From: an uncultured Bacteroides sp.
GTDB taxonomy: Bacteria > Bacteroidota > Bacteroidia > Bacteroidales > Bacteroidaceae
Assembly (NCBI RefSeq): GCF_963678845.1
Contig: NZ_OY787468.1
Span: 62,001 to 126,000 of the forward strand
DNA: 64,000 nucleotides
Reading direction: 5' to 3'
In this document: positions 7,053-17,111 of the stretch, piece by piece
How positions within the stretch are numbered: the first letter of the stretch is position 1
Layout: every line of letters begins with the position of its first letter
Notes under the pieces: generated by a model
Seen by the model: only the letters and a program-made list of their open reading frames with translations
Told to the model about the DNA's origin: nothing
Databases searched by the model: none
Translations under genes and position numbers: made by a program

Positions 7053-10000
7053 ATGTCTTCAAATACTGTAAATCAAAGAGTTAATTTTGCTTCTATCAAG
7101 AATCCGTTTGAATATCCTGATTTCTTAGAAGTACAATTGAAGTCATTCAAAGACTTTCTACAATTAGATACCCCACCTGAAAAGCGTAAAAATGAGGGAT
7201 TGTACAAAGTATTTGCTGAAAACTTCCCTATAGCCGACACAAGAAATAATTTTGTTCTTGAGTTTCTGGACTACTATATTGACCCACCTAGATACTCAAT
7301 CGATGATTGTATCGAACGTGGACTAACTTATAGTGTTCCTTTAAAAGCAAAACTCAAGTTATACTGCACAGACCCGGACCATGAAGACTTTGACACTGTT
7401 ATTCAGGACGTGTTCCTAGGCCCTATTCCTTACATGACGGATAAAGCTACATTCGTTATTAATGGTGCAGAACGCGTTGTAGTATCTCAGCTACACCGTT
7501 CACCAGGTGTCTTTTTCGGTCAAAGTGTCCACGCAAACGGTACTAAACTTTATTCAGCTCGTATAATCCCATTCAAAGGATCATGGATTGAATTCGCAAC
7601 AGACATTAATAATGTGATGTATGCGTATATTGACCGTAAAAAGAAATTGCCTGTTACCACTCTTTTGAGAGCAATAGGCTTTGAAAAGGATAAAGATATT
7701 CTAGAAATCTTCAATCTAGCTGAAGATATCAAAGTAAACAAGAGTAATCTTAAAAAGATCGTTGGCAGAAAACTTGCAGCAAGAGTTTTGAAAACTTGGG
7801 TAGAAGACTTTGTAGATGAAGATACAGGTGAAGTAGTGTCTATCGAACGTAATGAAGTTATTATCGATCGTGAGACTGTACTGGAACAAGAGCATATTGA
7901 TGAAATTTTTGAGTCCGGTGTTCAAAGTATACTTGTACATAAAGAAGAACCAAATCAGTCAGATTATTCAATAATCTACAATACACTTCAGAAAGACCCT
8001 AGTAACTCTGAAAAAGAAGCAGTATTATACATTTACAGACAGCTTCGTAATGCAGATCCTGCAGATGATGCGAGTGCGCGTGAAGTTATTAATAATCTGT
8101 TCTTCTCAGAAAAGAGATATGATCTAGGCGAAGTTGGTAGATATAGAATCAATAAAAAGTTGAATCTTACAACCAGCATGGATGTTAAGGTTCTAACTAA
8201 AGAAGATATTATTGAGATTATCAAATATTTAATTGAGTTAATCAATTCAAAAGCGATAGTTGATGATATTGACCACTTAAGTAATAGACGCGTACGTACA
8301 GTCGGAGAACAATTGTCAAACCAATTTGCTATTGGTTTAGCCCGTATGTCCCGAACTATTCGCGAAAGAATGAACGTCAGAGATAATGAAGTGTTTACTC
8401 CTATTGATTTGATCAATGCGAAGACTATTTCTTCAGTGATCAACACTTTCTTTGGAACAAATGCTCTATCTCAATTCATGGACCAGACAAACCCATTAGC
8501 CGAGATTACTCATAAAAGACGTATGTCTGCTCTTGGTCCTGGAGGATTATCACGTGAGCGAGCTGGTTTTGAGGTTCGTGACGTTCACTATACACACTAT
8601 GGTCGACTTTGTCCAATTGAGACTCCTGAAGGTCCAAACATTGGTTTGATTTCGTCACTATGTGTATATGCCAAAATTAATGATCTTGGATTTATCGAGA
8701 CACCATATAGAAAGGTTGCTGATAATAAAGTAGATATTACAGCAGAAGGACTCACCTACTTAACAGCTGAAGAAGAAGAAGGAAAAATTATCGCTCAGGG
8801 CAATGCTGTGTTAGATGATGATGGAAAATTTATTAATAATCGTATAAACAGCCGTCAAGATGCCGATTTTCCTGTTGTAGATCCTTCTGAAGTTGAATTA
8901 ATGGATGTGGCACCTCAACAGATTGCATCTATTGCAGCATCATTGATTCCATTCTTGGAACATGATGATGCTAACCGTGCATTGATGGGTTCTAACATGA
9001 TGCGTCAGGCAGTTCCACTGTTAAAATGCGAATCTCCGATTGTTGGTACTGGTATTGAAAGACAATTGGTACAAGATTCACGTACTCAGATTGCTGCAGA
9101 AGGTGACGGAATTATTGATTTTGTCGATGCAACAGTCATCAGAGTTCTTTATGATAGAACAGATGATGAAAGCTTTGTAAGTTTTAATAGCGCCCTAAAA
9201 GAATATAGAGTACCTAAATTCCGTAAGACTAACCAAAACATGACAATTGACCTTCGTCCTACTTGCTCAAAAGGACAAAGAGTTAAATCTGGAGATATTT
9301 TAACTGAAGGTTATTCTACACAAAATGGAGAACTTGCACTTGGTAAAAATCTGCTTGTAGCTTTCATGCCATGGAAAGGATATAATTATGAGGATGCTAT
9401 CGTTCTTAACGAAAGAGTTGTTCGTGAAGATATACTAACTTCAGTGCATGTTGAAGAATATTCTTTAGAAGTTCGTGAAACTAAACGTGGTATGGAAGAA
9501 TTAACTTCAGATATCCCTAACGTTAGTGAAGAAGCGACAAAAGATCTTGATGAAAATGGAATCGTCCGTATCGGTGCAAGAATTCAACCTGGAGATATCC
9601 TTATTGGTAAGATCACTCCAAAGGGCGAATCTGACCCTTCACCAGAAGAAAAACTTCTTCGTGCAATATTTGGAGACAAAGCTGGAGACGTAAAAGATGC
9701 ATCATTAAAAGCATCTCCTTCTTTAAAAGGTGTTATCATTGATAAAAGACTCTTCTCTAGAGTTGTTAAGAATAGAAGTTCCAAGTTAGCAGACAAAGCA
9801 TTGCTACCAAAAATTGATGACGAATTTGAAGCAAAAGTGGATGATTTAAAGTCAATCCTAATTGAGAAGCTTTTAATTTTAACAGAAGGGAAACCATCGC
9901 AAGGAGTAAAAGATTACTTAGGAGCAGACGTTGTTGCTAAAGGTGCAACCTTTACAGCCCCTATTCTTAGCAATCTAGACTACACTTCTATCCAGATAAG

Positions 10001-10865
10001 TAAGTGGACGGCTGACGCTCACAAAAATGATATGATTCGTGACTTGATTCTGAACTATTTGAAAAAATACAAAGAACTAGATGCTGAATTAAAACGCAAA
10101 AAGTTCAGTATCACAATTGGTGATGAACTGCCTGCTGGTATCATTCAAATGGCAAAGGTCTATATTGCTAAAAAACGTAAAATCAGCGTAGGTGATAAGA
10201 TGGCAGGTCGTCATGGAAATAAGGGTATCGTTTCAAGAATTGTTAGACAAGAAGATATGCCATTCCTAGCTGACGGTACTCCTGTAGACATTGTTCTTAA
10301 CCCGCTTGGTGTACCTTCCCGTATGAATTTAGGTCAGATATTTGAAACTGTACTTGGTTGGGCTGGTAAAGGATTAGGTGTTAAGTTTGCTACTCCAATC
10401 TTTGATGGTGCTACACTTGATAATATTACAGAATGGACAGACAAGGCAGGTGTACCTCGCTTTGGAAAGAGTTATCTGTGTGATGGTGGTACCGGCGATC
10501 GTTTTGACCAACCTGCTACTGTAGGTATAATTTATATGCTTAAATTAGGCCACATGGTTGAAGACAAAATGCACGCACGTTCTATCGGTCCATACTCTCT
10601 AATCACTCAGCAACCTCTTGGTGGTAAAGCACAATTTGGTGGTCAGCGTTTTGGAGAAATGGAAGTTTGGGCTTTGGAAGCATTTGGTGCATCGCACATT
10701 CTCCAAGAGATCCTAACAATAAAATCTGATGACGTGGTAGGACGCTCAAAGGCTTATGAAGCCATTGTTAAAGGTGATCCTATGCCACAACCTGGTATTC
10801 CAGAATCTCTAAATGTATTATTGCATGAATTAAGAGGTCTTGGACTAAGTATTAACTTAGAATAA
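7053..10865 (+). CDS. rpoB: DNA-directed RNA polymerase subunit beta
   Basis: A 1270-residue beta subunit of the core RNA polymerase. Visible family landmarks are the rifampicin-region segment FFGTNALSQFMDQTNPLAEITHKRRMSALGPGG (about residues 465-497), GRLCPIETPEGPNIGLI, the catalytic-region sequence GDKMAGRHGNKGIVS (about 1048-1062), and the C-terminal GGKAQFGGQRFGEMEVWALEAFGA. The rifampicin-region residues look like the standard sensitive form (Asp in MDQ, His in THKRR, Ser in MSALG). It lies downstream of the attenuator-like hairpin and 32 bp before rpoC. Confidence 0.99.
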   Translation: MSSNTVNQRVNFASIKNPFEYPDFLEVQLKSFKDFLQLDTPPEKRKNEGLYKVFAENFPIADTRNNFVLEFLDYYIDPPRYSIDDCIERGLTYSVPLKAKLKLYCTDPDHEDFDTVIQDVFLGPIPYMTDKATFVINGAERVVVSQLHRSPGVFFGQSVHANGTKLYSARIIPFKGSWIEFATDINNVMYAYIDRKKKLPVTTLLRAIGFEKDKDILEIFNLAEDIKVNKSNLKKIVGRKLAARVLKTWVEDFVDEDTGEVVSIERNEVIIDRETVLEQEHIDEIFESGVQSILVHKEEPNQSDYSIIYNTLQKDPSNSEKEAVLYIYRQLRNADPADDASAREVINNLFFSEKRYDLGEVGRYRINKKLNLTTSMDVKVLTKEDIIEIIKYLIELINSKAIVDDIDHLSNRRVRTVGEQLSNQFAIGLARMSRTIRERMNVRDNEVFTPIDLINAKTISSVINTFFGTNALSQFMDQTNPLAEITHKRRMSALGPGGLSRERAGFEVRDVHYTHYGRLCPIETPEGPNIGLISSLCVYAKINDLGFIETPYRKVADNKVDITAEGLTYLTAEEEEGKIIAQGNAVLDDDGKFINNRINSRQDADFPVVDPSEVELMDVAPQQIASIAASLIPFLEHDDANRALMGSNMMRQAVPLLKCESPIVGTGIERQLVQDSRTQIAAEGDGIIDFVDATVIRVLYDRTDDESFVSFNSALKEYRVPKFRKTNQNMTIDLRPTCSKGQRVKSGDILTEGYSTQNGELALGKNLLVAFMPWKGYNYEDAIVLNERVVREDILTSVHVEEYSLEVRETKRGMEELTSDIPNVSEEATKDLDENGIVRIGARIQPGDILIGKITPKGESDPSPEEKLLRAIFGDKAGDVKDASLKASPSLKGVIIDKRLFSRVVKNRSSKLADKALLPKIDDEFEAKVDDLKSILIEKLLILTEGKPSQGVKDYLGADVVAKGATFTAPILSNLDYTSIQISKWTADAHKNDMIRDLILNYLKKYKELDAELKRKKFSITIGDELPAGIIQMAKVYIAKKRKISVGDKMAGRHGNKGIVSRIVRQEDMPFLADGTPVDIVLNPLGVPSRMNLGQIFETVLGWAGKGLGVKFATPIFDGATLDNITEWTDKAGVPRFGKSYLCDGGTGDRFDQPATVGIIYMLKLGHMVEDKMHARSIGPYSLITQQPLGGKAQFGGQRFGEMEVWALEAFGASHILQEILTIKSDDVVGRSKAYEAIVKGDPMPQPGIPESLNVLLHELRGLGLSINLE

Positions 10866-10897
10866 TTAATAGATAACTCTTTACATAAATTAATCGT

Positions 10898-13800
10898 ATG
10901 GCTTTTAGAAAAGAAAATAAGATAAAGAGTAATTTCTCGAAAATCTCAATTGGTTTAGCTTCTCCGGAGGAAATCCTTGAGAATTCGAGTGGTGAAGTTT
11001 TGAAGCCTGAAACAATCAACTATCGTACATATAAACCTGAACGTGATGGTTTATTTTGTGAACGTATTTTTGGTCCAATTAAGGATTATGAATGTCATTG
11101 TGGTAAATACAAAAGAATTCGCTACAAAGGAATCGTTTGCGATCGATGCGGTGTTGAAGTTACTGAAAAGAAAGTAAGACGTGAACGCATGGGACATATT
11201 CAATTAGTTGTCCCAGTTGCCCATATCTGGTATTTCCGCTCACTTCCAAATAAGATCGGTTACTTACTAGGTTTACCTACTAAGAAGCTTGATTCTATCA
11301 TTTACTATGAGCGTTATGTTGTCATTCAGCCTGGAATAAAAGAGGCAGACGGCATTAATGCTTATGATTTACTGTCTGAAGAAGAATATTTAGATCTTCT
11401 TGAGGCTCTTCCAAGAGATAATCAGTATTTAGAAGATACAGACCCTAACAAGTTTATAGCTAAAATGGGAGCTGAAGCTATCTACGATTTATTATCTCGT
11501 CTTGACTTAGATTCGTTGTCTTATGAATTAAGACATAAAGCAGGAAATGACTCTTCACAACAACGCAAAAATGAAGCATTGAAGCGCTTGCAAGTAGTGG
11601 AATCTTTCAGAGCCTCTAAGGGGCGTAATAAGCCAGAATGGATGATCGTACGTATAGTACCGGTTATTCCTCCTGAATTAAGACCTTTGGTTCCGCTAGA
11701 TGGTGGTCGTTTTGCTACATCAGATCTAAATGATTTATATCGTCGTGTAATCATCCGTAACAATCGTCTTAAGCGATTGATAGAAATCAAGGCCCCTGAA
11801 GTGATTTTGCGTAATGAGAAGCGTATGTTGCAAGAATCTGTTGACTCATTATTCGACAATTCACGCAAATCAAGTGCTGTAAAAACAGACGCTAACCGTC
11901 CTTTGAAATCATTATCTGATAGCTTAAAGGGTAAACAAGGACGTTTCCGTCAAAACTTATTAGGTAAACGCGTTGACTACTCTGCACGTTCCGTAATTGT
12001 TGTTGGACCAGAATTGAGAATGCACGAATGTGGTATTCCTAAATTAATGGCTGCTGAATTGTACAAACCATTTGTCATTCGTAAACTGATTGAAAGAGGT
12101 ATTGTCAAAACAGTTAAATCAGCGAAGAAAATTGTAGACCGCAAAGAACCAGTCATTTGGGATATTTTGGAATATGTGATGAAAGGTCACCCTGTTCTAT
12201 TAAACCGTGCGCCAACGTTGCACCGTTTAGGAATTCAGGCATTCCAACCTAAAATGATTGAAGGAAAAGCTATTCAACTTCACCCACTTGCATGTACAGC
12301 GTTCAATGCTGACTTTGATGGTGACCAGATGGCTGTTCACTTACCTCTTAGTAATGAAGCTGTTTTAGAAGCTCAGATGTTGATGCTAGCATCACATAAC
12401 ATTCTAAATCCAGCTAATGGGGCTCCTATTACCGTTCCTTCACAGGACATGGTGCTTGGTTTGTATTATATTACAAAATTAAGAAAAGGTGCCAAGGGAG
12501 AAGGTCTTACTTTCTATGGACCAGAAGAAGCCACAATTGCATATAATGAAGGAAAGGTTGACATTCATGCTATTATCAACGTTATTGTTAAAGACATTGA
12601 CGAAAATGGTAACATTGTTGATACCCTAATGAAAGAAACTTCTGTAGGACGTGTTATCGTAAATGAAATTGTTCCTAATGAAGTTGGATATATAAACAGA
12701 ATTATTTCTAAAAAATCTCTTCGCGAGATTATCGGTGATGTAATTAAAGTTTGTGGAGTTGCTAAAACTGCAGATTTCCTTGATGGTATTAAGAATTTAG
12801 GTTATAGAATGGCATTCGTTGGTGGACTGTCTTTCAACTTAGATGATATTATCATTCCTAAAGAAAAGCAAGAATTAGTTCAACGTGGATATGATGATGT
12901 TGAGCAAGTTGTAAATAACTACAACATGGGATTCATCACCAACAACGAACGTTACAACCAAGTTATTGATATCTGGACACATGTAAATTCAGAATTATCT
13001 AACATCCTGATGAAGACTATTTCAACTGATGATCAAGGATTCAATTCTGTATACATGATGCTTGATTCAGGAGCACGTGGTTCTAAAGAACAGATTCGTC
13101 AGCTTTCAGGTATGCGTGGTTTGATGGCAAAACCTCAAAAGGCAGGTGCTGAAGGTGGTCAAATTATTGAAAACCCAATTCTTTCTAACTTTAAGGAAGG
13201 GCTATCAGTACTTGAGTACTTCATTTCAACCCACGGTGCTCGTAAAGGTTTGGCCGATACTGCTCTTAAAACGGCAGATGCCGGATACCTGACTCGTCGT
13301 TTAGTTGACGTTTCACACGACGTTATTATCAACGAAGAAGATTGCGGTACACTTCGCGGATTAATTTGTACAGAATTAAAGAATAACGAAGACGTTATTG
13401 CAACTCTATACGATAGGATTCTTGGTCGTGTATCTGTACATGATATCATCCACCCAACAACTGGCGAATTACTCGTTGCAGGAGGAGAAGAAATCACAGA
13501 AGATATTGCTAAGAAAATTGAAGATTCACCAATTGAAAGCGTAGAAATTCGTTCAGTATTGACTTGTGAATCTAAAAAAGGTGTTTGTGTTAAGTGTTAC
13601 GGTCGTAACCTTGCTACTAACAGAATCGTCCAAAGAGGAGAAGCTGTTGGAGTTATCGCAGCCCAGTCTATCGGTGAACCAGGAACTCAGCTTACACTTC
13701 GTACTTTCCATGCCGGTGGTACTGCTGCTAATATTGCAGCAAATGCAGGTGTTGTTGCAAGATACAAAGGACGCTTAGAATTTGAAGAACTTCGTACTGT

Positions 13801-15184
13801 AGAAACGGTTGATGAGACAGGTGAAACTGTTAAAGTTGTGGTTGGACGTCTTGCAGAATTAAGAATAGTTGACATTAATACTAATATTGTTCTTTCAACA
13901 CATACTATACCTTATGGTTCTAAATTGTATGCATCTGAAGGAGAAATTGTAGAAAAAGGCAAACATATCTGTAAATGGGATCCATTTAATGCAGTAATTA
14001 TTACTGAAGCAACAGGTAAAATTGAATTTGAAAGTGTTATTGAAAACATCACATATAAGGTTGAATCTGACGAAGCAACAGGTCTTCGTGAATACATTAT
14101 TATTGAGTCAAGAGATAAGACGAAAGTGCCTTCTGCCCATATTATGGATGAGAATGGTGAATTAATCCGTACTTATAACTTCCCAGTAGGTGGTCACGTT
14201 GTTATTGAGAATGGACAGAAAGTAAAATCTGGTGATATTCTTGTTAAAATTCCTCGTGCAGTTGGTAAAGCTGGTGATATCACCGGTGGTCTTCCTCGTG
14301 TAACTGAGCTATTCGAAGCACGTAATCCATCTAATCCAGCTGTTGTATCTGAAATTGATGGTGAAGTAACAATGGGCAAGATCAAACGTGGTAATCGTGA
14401 ACTCATTGTAACATCTAAAACTGGTGAGGTTAAAAAGTACTTGGTTTCACTCTCTAAACAAATTCTTGTTCAAGAGAATGACTATGTACGTGCCGGAACA
14501 CCACTTTCTGATGGAGCTACTACACCTGCAGATATCTTGGCTATCAAAGGACCTACTGCAGTTCAGGAATATATTGTGAATGAAGTGCAAGACGTTTACC
14601 GTCTACAGGGTGTAAAAATTAACGATAAACATTTTGAGATCATTGTGCGTCAGATGATGCGTAAAGTTCAGATAAATGAACCTGGAGATACTCGATTCCT
14701 TGAACAACAAATTGTTGACAAGATGGAATTCATGGAAGAAAATGATCATATCTGGGGCAAGAAAATTGTTGTTGAATCTGGAGATTCTCAGAATTTGCAA
14801 CCTGGTCAGATCGTTACTGCTCGTAAGTTAAGAGACGAAAATAGTATGCTGAAACGTCGTGATATGAAATTAGTAGAAGTTCGTGATGCCATTGCCGCTA
14901 CGTCTACTCAAATTCTACAAGGTATTACTCGTGCAGCACTTCAAACAAAGAGCTTTATGTCAGCTGCTTCCTTCCAGGAAACAACTAAGGTCTTAAATGA
15001 AGCTGCTATCAACGGTAAGATTGACAAACTTGAAGGTATGAAAGAAAATGTTATTTGTGGACATTTGATTCCAGCTGGAACTGGTCAGCGTGAATTTGAA
15101 AAGATTATCGTCGGTTCAAAAGAAGAATATGATCGTATTTTGGCCAATCGTAAAACAGTGTTAGACTACAGTGAAGTAGAATAA
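10898..15184 (+). CDS. rpoC: DNA-directed RNA polymerase subunit beta-prime
   Basis: A 1428-residue beta-prime subunit. The N-terminal zinc site uses C66, C68, C81 and C84. The catalytic NADFDGD motif covers residues 470-476, with Mg-binding D472, D474 and D476. The second zinc site lies around the LTCESKKGVCVKCYGRNLA segment, followed by the trigger-loop region IAAQSIGEPGTQLTLRTFH. Length and domain order are normal for Bacteroidota. A 15-bp terminator begins 21 bp after the stop codon. Confidence 0.99.
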   Translation: MAFRKENKIKSNFSKISIGLASPEEILENSSGEVLKPETINYRTYKPERDGLFCERIFGPIKDYECHCGKYKRIRYKGIVCDRCGVEVTEKKVRRERMGHIQLVVPVAHIWYFRSLPNKIGYLLGLPTKKLDSIIYYERYVVIQPGIKEADGINAYDLLSEEEYLDLLEALPRDNQYLEDTDPNKFIAKMGAEAIYDLLSRLDLDSLSYELRHKAGNDSSQQRKNEALKRLQVVESFRASKGRNKPEWMIVRIVPVIPPELRPLVPLDGGRFATSDLNDLYRRVIIRNNRLKRLIEIKAPEVILRNEKRMLQESVDSLFDNSRKSSAVKTDANRPLKSLSDSLKGKQGRFRQNLLGKRVDYSARSVIVVGPELRMHECGIPKLMAAELYKPFVIRKLIERGIVKTVKSAKKIVDRKEPVIWDILEYVMKGHPVLLNRAPTLHRLGIQAFQPKMIEGKAIQLHPLACTAFNADFDGDQMAVHLPLSNEAVLEAQMLMLASHNILNPANGAPITVPSQDMVLGLYYITKLRKGAKGEGLTFYGPEEATIAYNEGKVDIHAIINVIVKDIDENGNIVDTLMKETSVGRVIVNEIVPNEVGYINRIISKKSLREIIGDVIKVCGVAKTADFLDGIKNLGYRMAFVGGLSFNLDDIIIPKEKQELVQRGYDDVEQVVNNYNMGFITNNERYNQVIDIWTHVNSELSNILMKTISTDDQGFNSVYMMLDSGARGSKEQIRQLSGMRGLMAKPQKAGAEGGQIIENPILSNFKEGLSVLEYFISTHGARKGLADTALKTADAGYLTRRLVDVSHDVIINEEDCGTLRGLICTELKNNEDVIATLYDRILGRVSVHDIIHPTTGELLVAGGEEITEDIAKKIEDSPIESVEIRSVLTCESKKGVCVKCYGRNLATNRIVQRGEAVGVIAAQSIGEPGTQLTLRTFHAGGTAANIAANAGVVARYKGRLEFEELRTVETVDETGETVKVVVGRLAELRIVDINTNIVLSTHTIPYGSKLYASEGEIVEKGKHICKWDPFNAVIITEATGKIEFESVIENITYKVESDEATGLREYIIIESRDKTKVPSAHIMDENGELIRTYNFPVGGHVVIENGQKVKSGDILVKIPRAVGKAGDITGGLPRVTELFEARNPSNPAVVSEIDGEVTMGKIKRGNRELIVTSKTGEVKKYLVSLSKQILVQENDYVRAGTPLSDGATTPADILAIKGPTAVQEYIVNEVQDVYRLQGVKINDKHFEIIVRQMMRKVQINEPGDTRFLEQQIVDKMEFMEENDHIWGKKIVVESGDSQNLQPGQIVTARKLRDENSMLKRRDMKLVEVRDAIAATSTQILQGITRAALQTKSFMSAASFQETTKVLNEAAINGKIDKLEGMKENVICGHLIPAGTGQREFEKIIVGSKEEYDRILANRKTVLDYSEVE

Positions 15185-15205
15185 ACATTATACATAAATT
15201 TTAGA

Positions 15206-15247
15206 AAGAGGGTATCAAAACAAATTTTGATACCCTCTTCTTGTTTT
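15206..15247 (+). terminator. Terminator of the rpoBC operon
   Basis: AAGAGGGTATCAAAA (15206-15220) pairs perfectly with TTTTGATACCCTCTT (15225-15239) around a 4-nt loop, CAAA, followed by a T-rich tract, CTTGTTTTT. This is a strong intrinsic terminator ending the ribosomal/RNA polymerase block. Confidence 0.9.
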
Positions 15248-15412
15248 TGTAATAATACAAAACATATAATGTATTTATTTTAGCTAACTTCCGTTGACAG
15301 AATCATTCGAAAAGTACTCAAGTTAAGATACAGATGCTATAATAAAGTAGAAATTGCAAGGAATAAGCTTCTTAAAAACAGCTCTCCTACTTTTACTACA
15401 TTGAGAAAAAGA

Positions 15413-16036
15413 TTAATAATTAACAATGTTAGGATCAGTTTTAGGAATAAGCAATTTATTCAGCCATTTGTTTACATAGACATTAACTACTGCACATCCG
15501 GAACCAATAACAGCACCCGCAAAAATATCAGAAGGATAGTGAACTCCCTCATTCATTCTTGCGAACCCAACCGAGCAAGCCCAAATGTAACTTGGAGCGA
15601 TGACATACCATTTTGAATACCTGAGACTAAGAGATGTCGCTAAAGAAAATGCAGTAGCTGTATGCCCTGAAGGAAAAGAAGCACTAGAGACAAATGCCCT
15701 CTTTTCAATTAAATCTGGATATCGATCAAAAGGACGTTCACGATCAACAGCATATTTCATTCCAGAAGTCAGTACAACTGCTTCAGCAACACTAGTGCCA
15801 ATATAAATTGCATCATCCAATAATCCACGATTATTTTTCATTAGAGCATAACTTCCTAATACCATAGGAACACCTACTGCTAAATAAGGTTCAGACTTTG
15901 AAAGAGCCTTACTGCATCCGGTTACAAAGGAATTATCAATTCCATTAATTCTTTTTAAGGTATTAATATCCCAATTCTGAGCATTACAGTTAAGAATTAA
16001 AAATGTTGTTATTACAAATAAAAGAATATGTTTCAT
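15413..16036 (-). CDS. Exported PAP2-family phosphatase
   Basis: A 207-residue protein with an N-terminal signal peptide (MKHILLFVITTFLILNCNA). The three PAP2 motifs are complete: KYAVDRERP at residues 94-102, SFPSGH at 120-125, and RMNEGVHYPSD at 160-170 with H166 and D170. Family members hydrolyse lipid phosphates such as undecaprenyl pyrophosphate or phosphatidylglycerophosphate at the outer face of the inner membrane; the substrate here cannot be told. It is convergent with rpoC and divergent from the fumarate reductase operon. Confidence 0.85.
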   Translation of the reverse strand: MKHILLFVITTFLILNCNAQNWDINTLKRINGIDNSFVTGCSKALSKSEPYLAVGVPMVLGSYALMKNNRGLLDDAIYIGTSVAEAVVLTSGMKYAVDRERPFDRYPDLIEKRAFVSSASFPSGHTATAFSLATSLSLRYSKWYVIAPSYIWACSVGFARMNEGVHYPSDIFAGAVIGSGCAVVNVYVNKWLNKLLIPKTDPNIVNY

Positions 16037-16060
16037 TTCGGTTACAATAAATTACATTCA

Positions 16061-16068
16061 CAAAGGTA
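16061..16068 (-). promoter_or_regulatory. -7 element for the PAP2 gene
   Basis: On the minus strand TACCTTTG matches the Bacteroidota -7 consensus 25 bp upstream of the ATG. No good -33 TTTG is seen at the expected spacing. Confidence 0.45.
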
Positions 16069-16282
16069 ATTATTTATGCCTATTTTCACATACAATACTG
16101 AAATCATTCCGATTGTAAGATTAAAATAATAAAAAGGAAAGTGAGATATAACTAAACACAAAACAATCCTCCAACTACGTACTGATTTTAAAATAGCTGG
16201 AACAATTAAAGAGAGAATAACGTTTATAGGTGAATATAGTAAAACCACGACGGCCTAATTAACGAATTATTTCTTTAATCCC
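16069..16282. other. Intergenic region without a supported gene
   Basis: A/T-rich sequence between the divergent PAP2 and fumarate reductase promoters. A 68-codon hydrophobic open frame on the minus strand (16042-16248) overlaps the PAP2 promoter and has no recognisable features, so it is not called. Confidence 0.5.
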
Positions 16283-16313
16283 TTGTTTAATAGGGGGATT
16301 TCATGTACTTTTG
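16283..16313 (+). promoter_or_regulatory. Promoter of the fumarate reductase operon
   Basis: TTG at 16283-16285, a 20-bp spacer and TACTTTTG at 16306-16313 match the Bacteroidota consensus. The predicted start near 16320 leaves a 5' leader of about 60 nt. Confidence 0.7.
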
Positions 16314-16382
16314 CGCAACGAAAGAAGACATAATAAAGAAAATTATAGTTCTAACAATTAAATAATTTAAATTCAATCATTT

Positions 16383-17060
16383 ATGTGGTTAACTGATTCA
16401 TCTGTAGGAAGGAAAGTAGTCATGAGCGTATCAGGGCTATTCCTCGTCCTTTTTCTAACATTTCACATGGCGATGAACCTAGTGGCAGTTTTCTCTGAAG
16501 ACGGCTACAACATGGTTTGTGAGTTCTTGGGAGCAAATTGGTATGCTTTAGCTGGTACTCTGGTTTTAGCTGCAGGTTTTGCAGTTCACATTATTTACGC
16601 ATTTTGGCTGACAATGCAAAATCGCAAAGCTCGCGGTAATGAAAGCTATGCAGTAGTAGAAAAGCCAAAAAATGTAGAGTGGGCTTCTCAAAACATGTTA
16701 GTTTTGGGTATTATTGTTATTCTTTTCTTCGTTCTTCACCTTGCACAATTCTGGTTCAAGATGCAGTTTGTAGAAATAAGTGGTCTTGAAAGTATTAATT
16801 CTGCTCCACAAGATGGTGCTGCATTAATAAGAGACACATTTGCCAATCCTTTATTCGCTGTACTTTACCTTGTTTGGTTCGTTGCAATCTGGTTCCACCT
16901 TACTCATGGCTTCTGGAGTGCTCTTCAAACAGTAGGTTGGAGCAATAAGATCTGGTTCGAACGTTGGAAATGTATTTCTAACATCTTTGCAACTGTAATC
17001 TTCTTAGGCTTTGCTTTAGTAGTAGTAGCTTTCTACATTAAATACGGCATAATGGGTTAA
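16383..17060 (+). CDS. frdC: Fumarate reductase/succinate dehydrogenase cytochrome b subunit
   Basis: A 225-residue membrane protein with about five hydrophobic spans, of the single-subunit, dihaem type found in type-B quinol:fumarate reductases. Membrane histidines suitable as haem ligands occur in LTFHMAMNL, AVHIIYAFW, VLHLAQFW and WFHLTHGFW. It anchors the catalytic subunits encoded downstream and exchanges electrons with menaquinol. In Bacteroides the complex works mainly as fumarate reductase in anaerobic succinate production (family knowledge). It is 51 bp upstream of frdA, under one promoter. Confidence 0.93.
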   Translation: MWLTDSSVGRKVVMSVSGLFLVLFLTFHMAMNLVAVFSEDGYNMVCEFLGANWYALAGTLVLAAGFAVHIIYAFWLTMQNRKARGNESYAVVEKPKNVEWASQNMLVLGIIVILFFVLHLAQFWFKMQFVEISGLESINSAPQDGAALIRDTFANPLFAVLYLVWFVAIWFHLTHGFWSALQTVGWSNKIWFERWKCISNIFATVIFLGFALVVVAFYIKYGIMG

Positions 17061-17111
17061 GTAACCTGCAAATGTGAACTCTAATAAAATCAGAAAAAAG
17101 AAATAAATATT

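Noticed and set aside
16042..16248. 68-codon hydrophobic minus-strand frame
   Set aside because: It overlaps the PAP2 promoter. Hydrophobic translations are expected from A/T-rich DNA.
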